Origin: Phalacrocorax aristotelis
Lineage: Eukaryota > Chordata > Aves > Suliformes > Phalacrocoracidae
DNA: 64,000 nucleotides
NCBI RefSeq assembly: GCF_949628215.1
Contig: NC_134276.1
Location: 131,192,125-131,256,124 of the forward strand
Direction of reading: 5' to 3'
In this document: piece after piece, positions 11,908 through 23,814 of the stretch
Layout of the letters: the number at the start of each line of letters is the position of its first letter
How positions within the stretch are numbered: position 1 is the stretch's first letter
The notes under the pieces: model-generated
Told to the model about the DNA's origin: nothing
The model's database searches: none
Seen by the model: only the letters and a program-made list of their open reading frames with translations
Program-made: the position numbers and the translations under genes

Positions 11908-14900
11908 CCAGCCACATCCTCCTATGCACGCACTGCAGCTCAGGCTCAAACCAGGTGTTTCCTGGGGTGCATGGCTACCCCCTTTCTGCCAAATGCTTTG
12001 GTTACCATCCTCCTCCTCTCCCCTCATGCCTGCACATGGCATGGGAAGCAAAGCCACCTCTGTGCCCCTGAGATAAGAAATGCATCCCACTGCTTTCCTG
12101 TGCTCCTACACCCCACAAAACCACTCCTGTCCTTGGTTTTGTGCTCTGACCTGAGGACTGGTGGGTAGATGGGGCAGTGGCCAGTGCTGTCACCGCAGGG
12201 CTGTGCTCCGTCTCCATCCGTCGCAGTCAGTGTGGTTGCCTGCAGCCACAGGGTTTGATGCAGGCAGGTGAGGGGACCTGCACCCAGGCTGCTGGCTGAG
12301 CTGGGTGAGGGTCTCTATGTAGAGGTGGTGTACGATGCCTTCAAACCCTCCAGCTCTCTGGGGAGCTGGTGGTTGACTTGCAAGTGAAATGCCGCGCACC
12401 AGCAAAATGCCACATGTGCTGCTGTATCCCTGGGTCAGCCTGGTGATGGACTGAGCCACTGTCCCAATGCTGGCTGGATGTCCACTGCTGGAGTGGTGTC
12501 CTGCAATGGGGTCAGTGGCTTATGCAGCACCTGCTCCATACACAGCTCTTTAGTGGCCTGGCTGTGCCATTTCCCAAACCTGAATCCAGTCCTCTGTGTG
12601 CCCAGTGCCCCCCGCACCCTGCTCTGGTGGTGTTCATACCTCTCCCACCCTGGGAAGCCTGGGGCTGGTGGGTGGCCAGGTGGAGATGTTCGTGTCCACC
12701 CTGGAGGAGCAATGTCTGGGTGTGCATGGGCCTAGTTACCAGCTTAGGAAGTTTCTGAGCTGTTCATAGTCCACCCCAGTAACGGATCAGAAGTATCGGG
12801 GTGCATGTGGTCCCTGGAGGTGCTTGCTCCTTTGGGAATGCAGAACAGCCCAGCTTGTGGTCCTACTAAAAGGTGTCTGTCAGGGTCACAGGAGGGTTTG
12901 TGCCCCCATGTCTAGACAGTACAGCACAGTGGGCAGAGCAAACAACATGCTCACTTGGCAGACCCCTTGCAATGGGAAGGGAGTCTCTGAAGAGAAGTCG
13001 GAGTTTTTTCAGAGAGTTTGGCAGCTGTGGGTGGCAGCCATGGTGCATCTAATAGAATTCACAGTGCTGGCTGAGCCTCTTGGCTGCTCTGCCTCACGCC
13101 GGATGCCAGTCCTCTGGTGTTCCTGGCTGGAGCAGCACACGGGACCCCGGCAGCTGCCTCTCGGCATTGCAGGGGAGCCAGCGCTAGTGTGAAGGGCATG
13201 CTGTAACCCTGCAGCTCAGTCACTGCCTGTGAGCTCCACTGTGTAAAATGCCTGAAAGCCAGCGATCCCTGCGAAGCAGCAGCACACTGGAGACACAGCA
13301 GTGAGGTCAGTCTAAACATCAGCTGTGCACAAGGTTGTTGATGTTTTGTCAGGCAAAGATCCTGAGAAGACCTTGAGGAGGCAGTGAGACGAGGCTGCGT
13401 GCCAAGATGGGACCCTCTCCCCGGCGGTGGCCTTTTTTGAGAGACCCTTGGCACATGCATCTGACCACTGGCACTGCTCGCTGCCCCGGCATATGTCCCC
13501 AGGCTTGCGTGACCTGGGTATTTATCCCAGAAAGAGGAGGCAAAACGAGCCCTGAACTTGTGCTGTAGCTTGAGTCATGTTGCATTTTGGGATGCTGCAG
13601 AAGCTGTGTCGCCAGGGAGGCAGCAACTGTACTAACCACACTTCTGAGCAACAGCATCCTGGGCTGTGCCTGCAGGCACTGCTCAGGCTGTGGCACCAGC
13701 TGGGCAGCCGTCAGCCACCTCTGAATGCACTGGCTCCACTGGTTGCCTCCAGCATTGCTACTGTGGCAGATTCTGCTGGGCAGGTTTTTGCTCAGGCCAG
13801 TGCTGCAACTGCACTGCTGCACAAAAACCAGGAGCGATGGTACATCATGCAGCCTGGCGCATCTGCTTCTCACATGAAAGCGCTGGGCTCCAACGGGGCT
13901 CGTTCCCAGCAGCTGCTGGCCTGGGCAATTAGGACCATCAGTTGAAATTGGCCAAAAATAATTTTAAAAAGGGATCTACTGAGCTGCAGGGTGCTGCTCC
14001 TGGGCTGGAAGAGGCTGGTTCAGTTGCAGCAGCATGAGAGATGCTGGGGTGTCGAAGAGAAACTGCACGTGGTGCTGTCATGAAAGGGCCGTGGGTGTCC
14101 CTCCAGCCATGCTTGAGACTGTTCATTTCCAGCCTAAACCAAATCAATCCCATCTTTAGGCTTGCTACTCTTAATCACTGCCCTGGAAGCCAAATATTCC
14201 CACCCGTGTTTCTACCCCATCGCCTCGTCTTGAGCCATGCCAGTGCTTTGCCCCTTGTACCGCAGGAGGCAGGGTGCACTGGGTTTTGCTGTTCCTCAAA
14301 TATATGGGTCAGGAGCCAATGGGTAAAGTCCCTGTGGCCTTCCACTAGTAAGGAAGGTTTTAATATCTATTTTCATAACCTTTAGGTTAAACAGTGCCAG
14401 GCAGAATGGCTAGAAAGGAAAAATAAAAAACCCCATGACCCTGTAGCCATACACAGTATTTGCAGATAAACTTACAAAAAAAAATCTTTGAAAGTCCAAA
14501 TAAATGTCAGTTCATTCCCTTTTAGCCACTTTTTCGCTGACTCAGCTGAACATCCTGTTGGGTTTGTGAGATGTTGTCATTTGCTCTGCAGCAGGCATCC
14601 CCTGGCTGCAGTTGGTGGGTTTATGATTTTTAAATGAGTGTTTGCTTCTCCTTTATTTATTACCTCTGGTGATTTGCCAGGTAGGGGTATAAGTCCTATG
14701 GGTCTGCACTTCTTTAAAATGGTGGGCTAAAGCTTTATGGAAGCGTCAGTGCAAATTGTTGGCATAAATTAGCCTGTTTCATCCTGTCTCCAACTTGAAA
14801 ACTTCCTTCTCATTTGAAAAGCAGCATTAAAACAGAAAGGAGGGTTGGCTTTCTAGCCCATCTTGCGAGGGAGAGGAGGGAGGACAGTTGCTTTGTTTGG

Positions 14901-16266
14901 GAGATGGTTTTTCGTTGTTTGTTTCTTTATAAGCAGACACAAATACCTGCAACCTTGGCAGCCTTGGGTTTCTTATTGTTGTTTGTTTATTTTTTATTTA
15001 GGAAATTAGATTTTGATTGCTCTCTTTTTCCTGGAAGACTTTGACTGGTGGTGTAGAAGATGGATTTGACACAACCCAAGCAAGGGCAAAAACCAAGAGC
15101 AACCAATAGGCAAAAATATTTTAGTCAATCAAACTATTCAAAACCTACATGTTTTGTGTTGGTTCCTTTTAGCAGTCATTTGTCTCCAGATGTCTGGCGA
15201 GTGGTCAGAAGTGTTTTATGTGAAAATTCAAAGAGCATTTGCTGCTTCAGCTAGCAGTGGAGGTTTCCATTGCTGATTATCCTTACCTAGCTGTCTTTCT
15301 GTGGGAAACAGAGAGGGGACAGTGGATGTTAGGGAAAGCAGTTCATGCAAAGAGAATCCAATTCAGGATTAAAAAGCAAATCAGTAACTAAAAAAAAAAA
15401 CAAACCCAACCCAAACCCCTTCTTGGCTACCTTGGGTTCTTATAGACCAGAAGGCCCTACAACAAATAAAACTCGCACAAAGCCACAAATTGCCTGTGAC
15501 CTTTTGGAGACCGTATCTGTCATCACCGTGTCTTTGCCCTGGGAGTGACGCTGCAAAGGGCTGACTCACTTCACAGCATGTGCCCTTTTTCTACCGACGG
15601 AGGACACTTTGGCTTCACTGATATGGTTTGTATCTTGGGAAAGAATGAAACTTCCTTTGAAAAACCTTCTGCCTGTTTGACTGCTGACTTTACCTGGCCA
15701 AGGAGCTTTTGCAAAATGCTAACAGAGCTGCATTATGCATATGCATAGGCTGCTAAAACTCGGCGGGGGGGGGAAGGGGGGGGACAGCTGTATTGCTGCT
15801 CAAATGGTCTTGGAAAAAGAGGCAATTGCATTTGCATGCCATGGGCTGAACAGCTTGAGGAGACCGCTGCAAAAAGCCTGCCCGCCTTGGGGTCTGTGTG
15901 GCCCATTCCCACCACCCTCCACAGCTCAGTGCCTCACTGCAGTGCAAACAGAGATGCCCTGGGCATGAGGCCAGTCAGCGGGCACGGCCGGACTCACGGT
16001 CACCCCTATCAGTGCTGCCCGCCAAAGCAGCAGCAGCTGCTTGGCTTCCCTCTGCCTCAGCCCTGGGGCTGCCCAACCCGAGGCCTGGCTGTGCCAAAGC
16101 CCGTCCCCAGCAGGTACCACAGCTCCTCATGCTGGGCCAGTTTGGTGCCAAGGGTGGGGATGAGGGACAAAATTCAGGACCATGGTTCCCCATTCACTGT
16201 GCTGCCTCTCCTGGCAATTTGGCAACTGATGTCCTTGGGTAAACAAATGGTTTTGTGATAATTTAT

Positions 16267-16289
16267 CCCCCCCCCCCCTTTTTTTTTTT
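16267..16289 (+). repeat. Poly(C)/poly(T) tract
   Basis: Twelve C are followed directly by about eleven T. A second run of 17 C occurs at 16760-16776. These polypyrimidine homopolymers are prone to sequencing and assembly error. Confidence 0.85.
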
Positions 16290-19200
16290 CCAGAATAGAA
16301 TGTCAAATCTGCCTTACTTGGCTTGGAAAGTGGCAAGAATAGGATGGGAGGAAGTTGGCTGCGTGTGACCTTTCAAAAAGGTGTCTGCCAGCAGGAAAGC
16401 AAATGCTGAAGGAAAAAAATAAGGTTTGAAAAAGTGAACTATTTAAAATTTAAGAAAAGAAAAAAGGAATTGCATGAGTATTGCAGTTTGGGCCATCAAA
16501 TAACATTCTGAAAATCTGTTCTTTGGTTGAAGACAACCCTGTGCTTTCTGGCTGGTTTCTGGGCAGTTCCAAGAAGCTGCCCAGGACCTGGCTGGCTGTG
16601 CCATAGCAGTGCTGCTGGTGCTGTGCCTGCCCACACTGCAGGCAGGCGGGTGTCTGTCCTGGGACACAATGACAGGTCAGTGCATGGCAGCCCACACAAG
16701 CCTAAGTTAAAAGAAAAATAATAATACAGCCTTTTGGGCCTGGGAAGCAAAGCACCCTGCCCCCCCCCCCCCCCCCATTGCCCCAAAGGGGCCAGGGGAG
16801 TTTCTGTGGGCTCCACAGGCTCCTTGTTGCATTTCCTGGTGCTAGGGTAGGCAGCCCCAACATCGCCCCATCCTCCCCACTAGTCCTCCCTGTGTGAGGT
16901 TTCTCAACTGTGCGTATGAAAATAACTCGTATGTCCCAGTTTATTCTTACTCCTGAGCAGATGAGGGTTGGAGGCTGATCAGAGCAGAGGAGTCTCCTGG
17001 TGAGTTCATTCTTCAGAAGCTCGTGTGGGCTGCTTCCTATTAGGGCTTGTTATATTGCCAAGAGAAAAGAATATTTCTCTTTGGACTCATGTGCACGTCC
17101 CTCTACCGCTGTCCTGGAGCTGCTACAGCTGCTTCTCTCTTGGGATTTGCCAGAAATAGCAAGCACCAGTGCTGTTTAGACTGCATGGGATGCTGGCAGC
17201 TGGAGGTGGAGGGCTTGGAGCAGCATGAGCTCCCAGCTGTGCAGCACTGCCATGGGCACAGCACCCATCTCTCCTGTGGTGCCTAGGTACAGGTACGTGC
17301 TTCATTCGTGGACCTTGTGACACATCAAAGAACAGCTGAAGAGTCCAGGGAGCTCCTAAATAGCTTTATTCCTCCCCATCCAAAAAAACCCCAAGCCAAA
17401 ACCCCAAAACCTTCAGAAGCATCTGGAGGATGGGGCAGGAGGGAGCAATGGGTTTTGCAGGGGGCAGCCCCAGAGCCTGATTTTAGGACTCACTTTGAAG
17501 GCTCGTTGCTAACTGTGAAATGTTTCTGCACTGTTGCTTCTGTAATGATTAAGTAGTTTTGCTTGCTAATGATAACAACAATGAACACAGCGCATTGAGT
17601 GAAACATTTAAATATGATGCAGCAGAGAATGTGCCTAACTGCATCAATGGCCCTGAAAAATGTCTAGAAGGGCATTTTGCCCACGGTCACTCCATCTGCA
17701 CAAACTCTGCCATCTCCCTCTGGTCTCTGTAAACTCAGTTGTAGTGAGTACCCATCCCATGCCCCGAGGCTCTGCTGTCCGAGGCTGGCACAGCAGCAGG
17801 TCCCACTGATGGCTGCTACTGCACCAACCACGCTGCAGAACATTTCTTACATATTGTGTTTTGGCATGATCAGTTGCTGGGGTTTAAAATTTTATTAAAA
17901 AAAAAAAAAATAAAAAATTCCTGGATCAGTCCCTTGAGAGTGCTTTGGTATACTGTGTAACAGAGATAAGCTCAAAGAGAGGCTCACGTGCAAACAAAGC
18001 TACCACAATAGGACATGGATCGTTTCCCTTTACCGTAACCTCTTAATTGGGATCTGCCAAAAGAAGCTATCCTACCATTACCATAAAATATGCTTGCATT
18101 TTTGAAACAGAGGTATACAATGCTTTTATCTGGTCTCATAACAGAGCAGCTCTTCTGCTTAGTTGTCTTTCTTATGGCTCTGGACTTACAGAAATTCCTG
18201 TTTAATGTTACCGTTGACTGTGCTGTTGACCACCAGCTGGTCTTTGCTCAGTAGCATCTTAACAAGTTTCATACCGGCTTGTGTACAAGCTTCTGGATGC
18301 ATTTTTGTAACCAATCAGAGAGGATCATGTTCCTGAAATGTTGTACTGTCCAGCCACCTTTAGAAGAGCCCTCTGAAGTCCACTGGCAACAGAAAAGATG
18401 TATTGCCCCTGGTGTGCAAATGCAGAGCACTTCCAGGGGGATTTTCAGCTATACCCAGCAGTTTTTTTATCAGTTTTCTCTACCCTTATAAACTCAAACA
18501 GTTTGACAGGCTGGTCAGATTAGGCTTTACTTCCTGATGGCAGCAGATTCAAGTGACCTCAGGGTCTGAGGTTTCTTTCTCCACTCTTCTGTGCTCAGGT
18601 GAGCACTTGCCAGGCTTGGTTCAGTCACTCTCTTTTGGGATCTCCTGTTGCTGGCTTATCTCCGAGTCCTTGCAGCTTGCTGACAAGGGGGCCCAAAGAC
18701 TGCTAGGATCCCTGAATCTACACAGGATGTATACAACTCAGGGCAGAGGTTGGTTACACTTTGCCTGTTATTGTTCCTGGCTGCCACTGAGAAGAGTAGG
18801 TTGGTTTGCTGTGGATCCACCTGCCCCAAATTGCACACTTTCTTTTGTGTGCTTCCACCATTTCCCTTGTGTTCGATCCCGCAGGCACATGGTGGCTCAC
18901 TGCTCCGGCAGAAACCCAGCTCAGCAAGACCCAATGAAAAGGATGCCAATGGATCGGTGAGCCGGAGAACTAGCAGAGATAACAAATCAAATGGCTTGGC
19001 CAGCCAGCCAAGGGGCCACGTTGCATCTTCCCTGTTCTTTGATGATATCCACTAGTGTTAAGTCTTTGATATGCAAATCCACCTTTGAAATGCCCATTCC
19101 GGGCAGACAGGGTAACATCTTACTCACAAATAAGCAAACCCGTTCAGTTGATGTAAATACATTTTTTCCTGCCAAACTATTAGCAATGCCTAAGTGTGTC

Positions 19201-22200
19201 CAAGTTGTAACACCAGCCAGCTGCTGTGATCACCATGCAAGTGATGAGCTCCTTATCACGGAAACATTCTGGTGAGAATGAGAGTTTGCTATCAGCTCTT
19301 TCTAGAAAATAAGCACGGTAATCTGCATGGACAACACCAGGCATGTTCTGCAGGACGGGCACCTAACCCCAGCACAAGACACTCACCTACTGATACATCT
19401 GTCTGGTTTCGTGCAGGGTTGCTTTATGGTAGGGGTGAGTTTGTTACAGTGTCATGCTAGAAACCAAAGCAGTCCTCCAAACAAGGCTCAGTTGTGACTG
19501 ATGCTGTTGATAAAGTAGCTCTACTTAGCACTACAGCCACATTTGAAACTTCACCTCCACCTCTTTCTTCAAGCAGAAGGCCGGATTACAGCCCAGTTGC
19601 ACTAACTACTCAGGAGATGGTGTATCCATGTGCCAGGTAAGAACTGCACCTCAGGTAGCAGCTCAGGATGATGGTAACCATGAAGACCCTCCCACCCAAA
19701 GCATTGCCCAGTCATGCCCAGGAACCACCTTTCCTGAAGGTACAAGGCACAGATTTTTATGGAGGAAAAAAAGATGCAGAACACAGGACATCTACTGCTC
19801 TGTGACAGGCCACACAGTTGAGCCCAGCAGAGGTGGTGAGTACGTCACCCCAGGGCTTCATTAAAAGGTCAATGATTAAAAAGTTCTCCTTATCAACTAC
19901 TTAAAAATTGCTTTTCACTGCTTCCTGAAAAAACCCAAACAACCAGCAAGAGCAAAATCATCATGCTAAGCCCTTCTTCTCAGTGTTTGCTACTCATGTA
20001 CATTCTCAGAGTTATAGGACCTTCACAAAGGACTGAGATTCAGCCCATCACATTTTCCCTACAGCTTCCTTAATGGGGGATCTGAAAATCATATATGCAG
20101 ATAGCAATTCAGCTGCAGGCACCAGGCCGAGATGGATCACATACAATGACTAACGTAGGCACAAGGTAGATTTGGGGTGTACACTGCCTTGGGTCTCTAG
20201 TCCAGGTCCAGTCCCTCCAGACCACCTCTCCAGGACCTGGCTCAGGCTACTCATGCCATTGCTGACTCCCTGGCTACAAAGCCACATCTCACTCCTAAAA
20301 CCTGTTCCACTCTGAAGCATCAGTGTTAGAGGACACTGAACTGTTGCTTGATGATTCACACGGTCCTCCTCCCACAGCACAAGGGTGGGCACTTAACAAT
20401 TTTCCTTTTTCTCAGCACCCGCCAAAAAGGGGAGAATAAGACTTCTCCAGTAAATGGGAAGAATGAAAGAGAAGAGGCTCTGCTGCCTACCTGTCCCTTA
20501 GAGGCTTCTACTCCTTCCTTCCTTCTTCTCCTTTCTTAGGCTTCTACTCTTAACATTTTGGTGAAAGTGTTGAGCACACGCTACACTGAGTTTTGCTGAT
20601 ATTGTACTAGCTACACTGTAATTGCAAGCAGTCCTGCCTCATCTGGACACAGAATCTGGTTTTCAAGGGAAGCACAGCTGAGAAAGGCTTCAAACAGGAT
20701 CTGATTAGCCAATTAAAAACAGATGCTGTGCTGGCAGACAGGCCACTGTGGAGCACCTGATACAATCCCCTTTCCCTCGTTTTTGTACATAATGTCCTTC
20801 CAAGCAAAGCCACCTCCCCCTTAGCTATGTCTAAATTGCATTAGGAATCTTGGCATTTTTTCAGTTATACATGTTGTGAATGGTTTTGCCATTTAAAATA
20901 TTTTAGCGGGAGTGTAGTGTCAAGTAATTGAATGCTTATCAGAAATGCACCTGGTATTCAAAGGAGGCAGAGGCCATGGGGCTGTAGCATTTTAATCTCT
21001 GCAGGCCTTAACATTTCCCATGGGAGAGAGAAGAAAATCCAGTGGGCCAGTTGCCTTAGGAGTACAAGCTAGGTATTGGTGTTTGCCTGCCTTGGCACTG
21101 GAGGATCACAAATTGAGTTGTTCCAAGTAGACCAATTCTTAGCCTCTTCCCCAAATGCAGCTGAAAGTTTTTTGTTCCACTTTTTTGCATATTAAACATC
21201 TTAATAGCAATGAATATCCTGAGCACTTCAATGATTGCTTGGGGTTTTTTTTCCCCCCTCTCTCTCCCCCCACTGGCATGTTACATTTAAAAGTCTCCAT
21301 TAAAAAAATAAATTGGTAAATTGCCACAACTCCAGGCTCACTGGAAAATGCAGGATTTTTGTAGCACAATGCAGTCTGTCTTACCACTGAGATTTGCGAG
21401 ACTTGGGTAAAAAAAAAATTAAAGCAAAGTCTTTCAAGGGAAAAATATACACAATAAGATGCACAGTGCCAAGATCTCTCTTTTGCTTTGCAAATGCTCT
21501 GGAGGCAGTTTCGCACTTCACTGAGCCAAGTAATTTCTTAAAATGACTGGACTAGGGTTTGAAAAACGTGCAGACAGAGTCCTAAGAAGAACTGTTTAGG
21601 TTTTATGACTGAGCCATCTGTGAGCTAAAGGGACAGAAACCACCTAAAAACTGTGAAGCTGAGAGTTTGGTGTTCACGATATGCTCTGAATCACCTTTGA
21701 TCTGCCTATTAAGTGGACACAGCTATTCTGCAACAGCTCCACTGAAAATGCCATGGGTGTGAAAAACAGCAGATGGTTACTGGGGGTGGAAAGCTATACA
21801 AATCGTTAGAGAAGCATGGAAAATTCATTGCTGGCTATAAGAGTTGCTAAAAAAGGGCAGCTGTAAACAGCTAGGTAAAAAGAGGAGGTAGGGACACGTA
21901 GGAGCTGCTCTGTATAGACTGCTGCTATTTCCTTCTCTCAAAAACCACTAGAAACGTGCTGAAAGGATCAGGTGAACTGACCATAAGGTGCATCGCTCCC
22001 AACTATTAAGACCAAGGTGGTTTTCCATTGTGTTACAGTTTCCAGCTTTCAGCAGCACCTTGGATCTGATAATGGAATCACATGAGGACCTTGGGGGACA
22101 CTTAAAAAGCAAAACCACTCGCTTTTTGTATGTTGTATAAAGCATCACTGTTAAATCCCAGCCAAATGGTTATCTTCATCTGTAACTGGCATACCAATGT

Positions 22201-23019
22201 GCTGAGGATATATGGAGGATAAACACAAAATTAAGCTGGGAGGCCAAAGTAGGAAAGAAAGGAAACTCAGTATGGCTTGTCTTTCACTGCTCTCCTAACT
22301 CACAAAAGCCCAAACTCTCAGACTGCAAACACAAACTGTGACATGCAATTGGATGACAAAGACCAAGGCAGGATTTTTTCCCTGTTTATCCCAACAGTTT
22401 ACAGTACCTTTAAAAAGAAGAGAGATTTCTATTTCCAAATGAGTCAATGGGTATGAATGACCACCTTCTAAGATATCTCACGATGACTTCTGCTTATGCT
22501 TAGAACAGGTAGTTATTGAGAAGCACTAGGACAAGGAAAACTGAAGTTTGGTAAAGAGAGAGTAGCAGATACAAGTCAGGGCAGGAAAGCAGCTAGAATG
22601 AAAACATGAGAATCATATCATCGTTTTCATATTCAGTACTGTGGTGATATTCTTCCTAGAAGGGATTCCGTCCTTCTGTATTTAGGACTGCCATCCCTGA
22701 CTATGTTTTACAAGGGAGCCTTCTCCCTCATCTTTTAGCTTTCCATTGGCAGGCTGAAACACTTTTCACAGCCAGTTCCATAAGTACCCCGTGGCTGAGC
22801 TCTCTTACATGTATTGTGTCTGTCAAAAAAATCAGCATCAATTAACAGGAAATAAAAGGGACACTGATATCTCTAAGAAACAATCTCTGCCACCAGAGGT
22901 TGGGGTTGGAGTCACTGCTTCCCCCTCCTCTCCATACATACTTCAGGCAGATGGCATTCATTTCTCATACAAACACATCTGGCCATGTCAAAGGAGAACA
23001 TGAACAACTACAGTTAGAG

Positions 23020-23766
23020 AAAAGAAACCGCAAATGCTTTTCAGTTTTATTCTTACTGGGAGGGTAGTGGCATCCTGACATGTCACATCATCCAATGATA
23101 ACTGACAGGGACTTTATCAAGGCTCCTAGCTCACCTAGCATTTATGGTGCTAAGTCTTGCAGTAATGTTGGCTTGGCTGTAGTGCTTTGTTCAGCCTGCA
23201 GACATGGCATTCCCAATTCCAGATACTTTTGCTGGGTCAAGACCAAAGTAATCAGCACTAACAGAAAGGGAAAAGTAATCAGATGTGAAACACAAGAGAC
23301 CACATGATGAGCAATGCGTCAGGCTGGTACTGTGCAATATTCGTACAGACCACTCAGAAATGTGTATTACAAACACAGCTGGAAAATGGTAATAGTTAAA
23401 AACGTGATCGAGGGCTTTTGATGGGTTTTCCAGAAAAGAGAAAGTCTGTTCAGAAATAAACATAATAGCTTCAAAAAAGCCCCACCAAACAACCAAAAAA
23501 ACAGCAAACCCAAAATAAAATGCACCTAGTGATCTTTAAATCAACTTTTGCATTGGATAAATATATTTGAAATAGTTGTACAGTTCACAGTGGCATAAAG
23601 TTCTCTGATTGCTTGAGTGCTTGAAAATATCTCATCAGTAAAAAAATACCAGAGCTGGGGGAGGAAAACCCTCTCTCTGAATTCTGTACATGGGCAAATG
23701 CACAGGTTTTGGCAGGCATCAGGTCATTGGATCCACGGGAAACCAGCAGCATCACAGGACTGCAGA
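23020..23766 (-). other. GDAP2: GDAP2 3' untranslated region (predicted)
   Basis: This follows the GDAP2 stop codon on the minus strand. The first clear AATAAA on that strand is at 23046-23051 (plus-strand tttatt), about 715 bases past the stop. It is followed by a T/GT-rich stretch (ttgttcatgttctcc) that could act as the downstream element, so cleavage is placed near 23020-23035. Alternative polyadenylation sites further left are possible; the 3' boundary is inferred. Confidence 0.55.
23046..23051 (-). terminator. GDAP2: Candidate polyadenylation signal AATAAA for GDAP2
   Basis: Canonical AATAAA hexamer on the minus strand, the nearest one downstream of the GDAP2 stop that I found. It is followed by a T-rich region in transcript orientation. 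Confidence 0.5.
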
Positions 23767-23814
23767 TCACAAGTCAGGAGATGGAGGATAAGAAGAATAG
23801 TAAGGCCCATTTTC
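23767..23814 (-). CDS. GDAP2: GDAP2 last coding exon (residues 481-495)
   Basis: A tiny coding segment of 15 codons plus TGA (23769-23767), reading [15 protein letters not shown]. The acceptor is ttattgcag just upstream. The exon begins in phase 0 after an 693-base intron. The proline-rich tail lies beyond the CRAL-TRIO domain and is well conserved in the family. Confidence 0.95.
   Translation of the reverse strand, partial: ENGPYYSSYPPSPDL

Larger units (their letters stand above)
8560..23030. other. Intergenic DNA downstream of GDAP2, no gene supported
   Basis: About 14.5 kb with no recognised protein-coding exon. Base composition is GC-elevated between about 9.7 and 17.5 kb, where long but unrecognisable open frames occur by chance. 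Simple repeats include a purine-rich block at 11876-11907, C runs at 16267-16278 and 16760-16776, and A runs near 17895. No tRNA, rRNA or CR1 3' terminus was recognised here. Confidence 0.5.

Noticed and set aside
11506-12090. 194-codon minus-strand open frame
   Set aside because: The longest frame in the intergenic region, but it has no recognisable motif, no splice context and low-complexity composition. It is consistent with chance in GC-elevated DNA.
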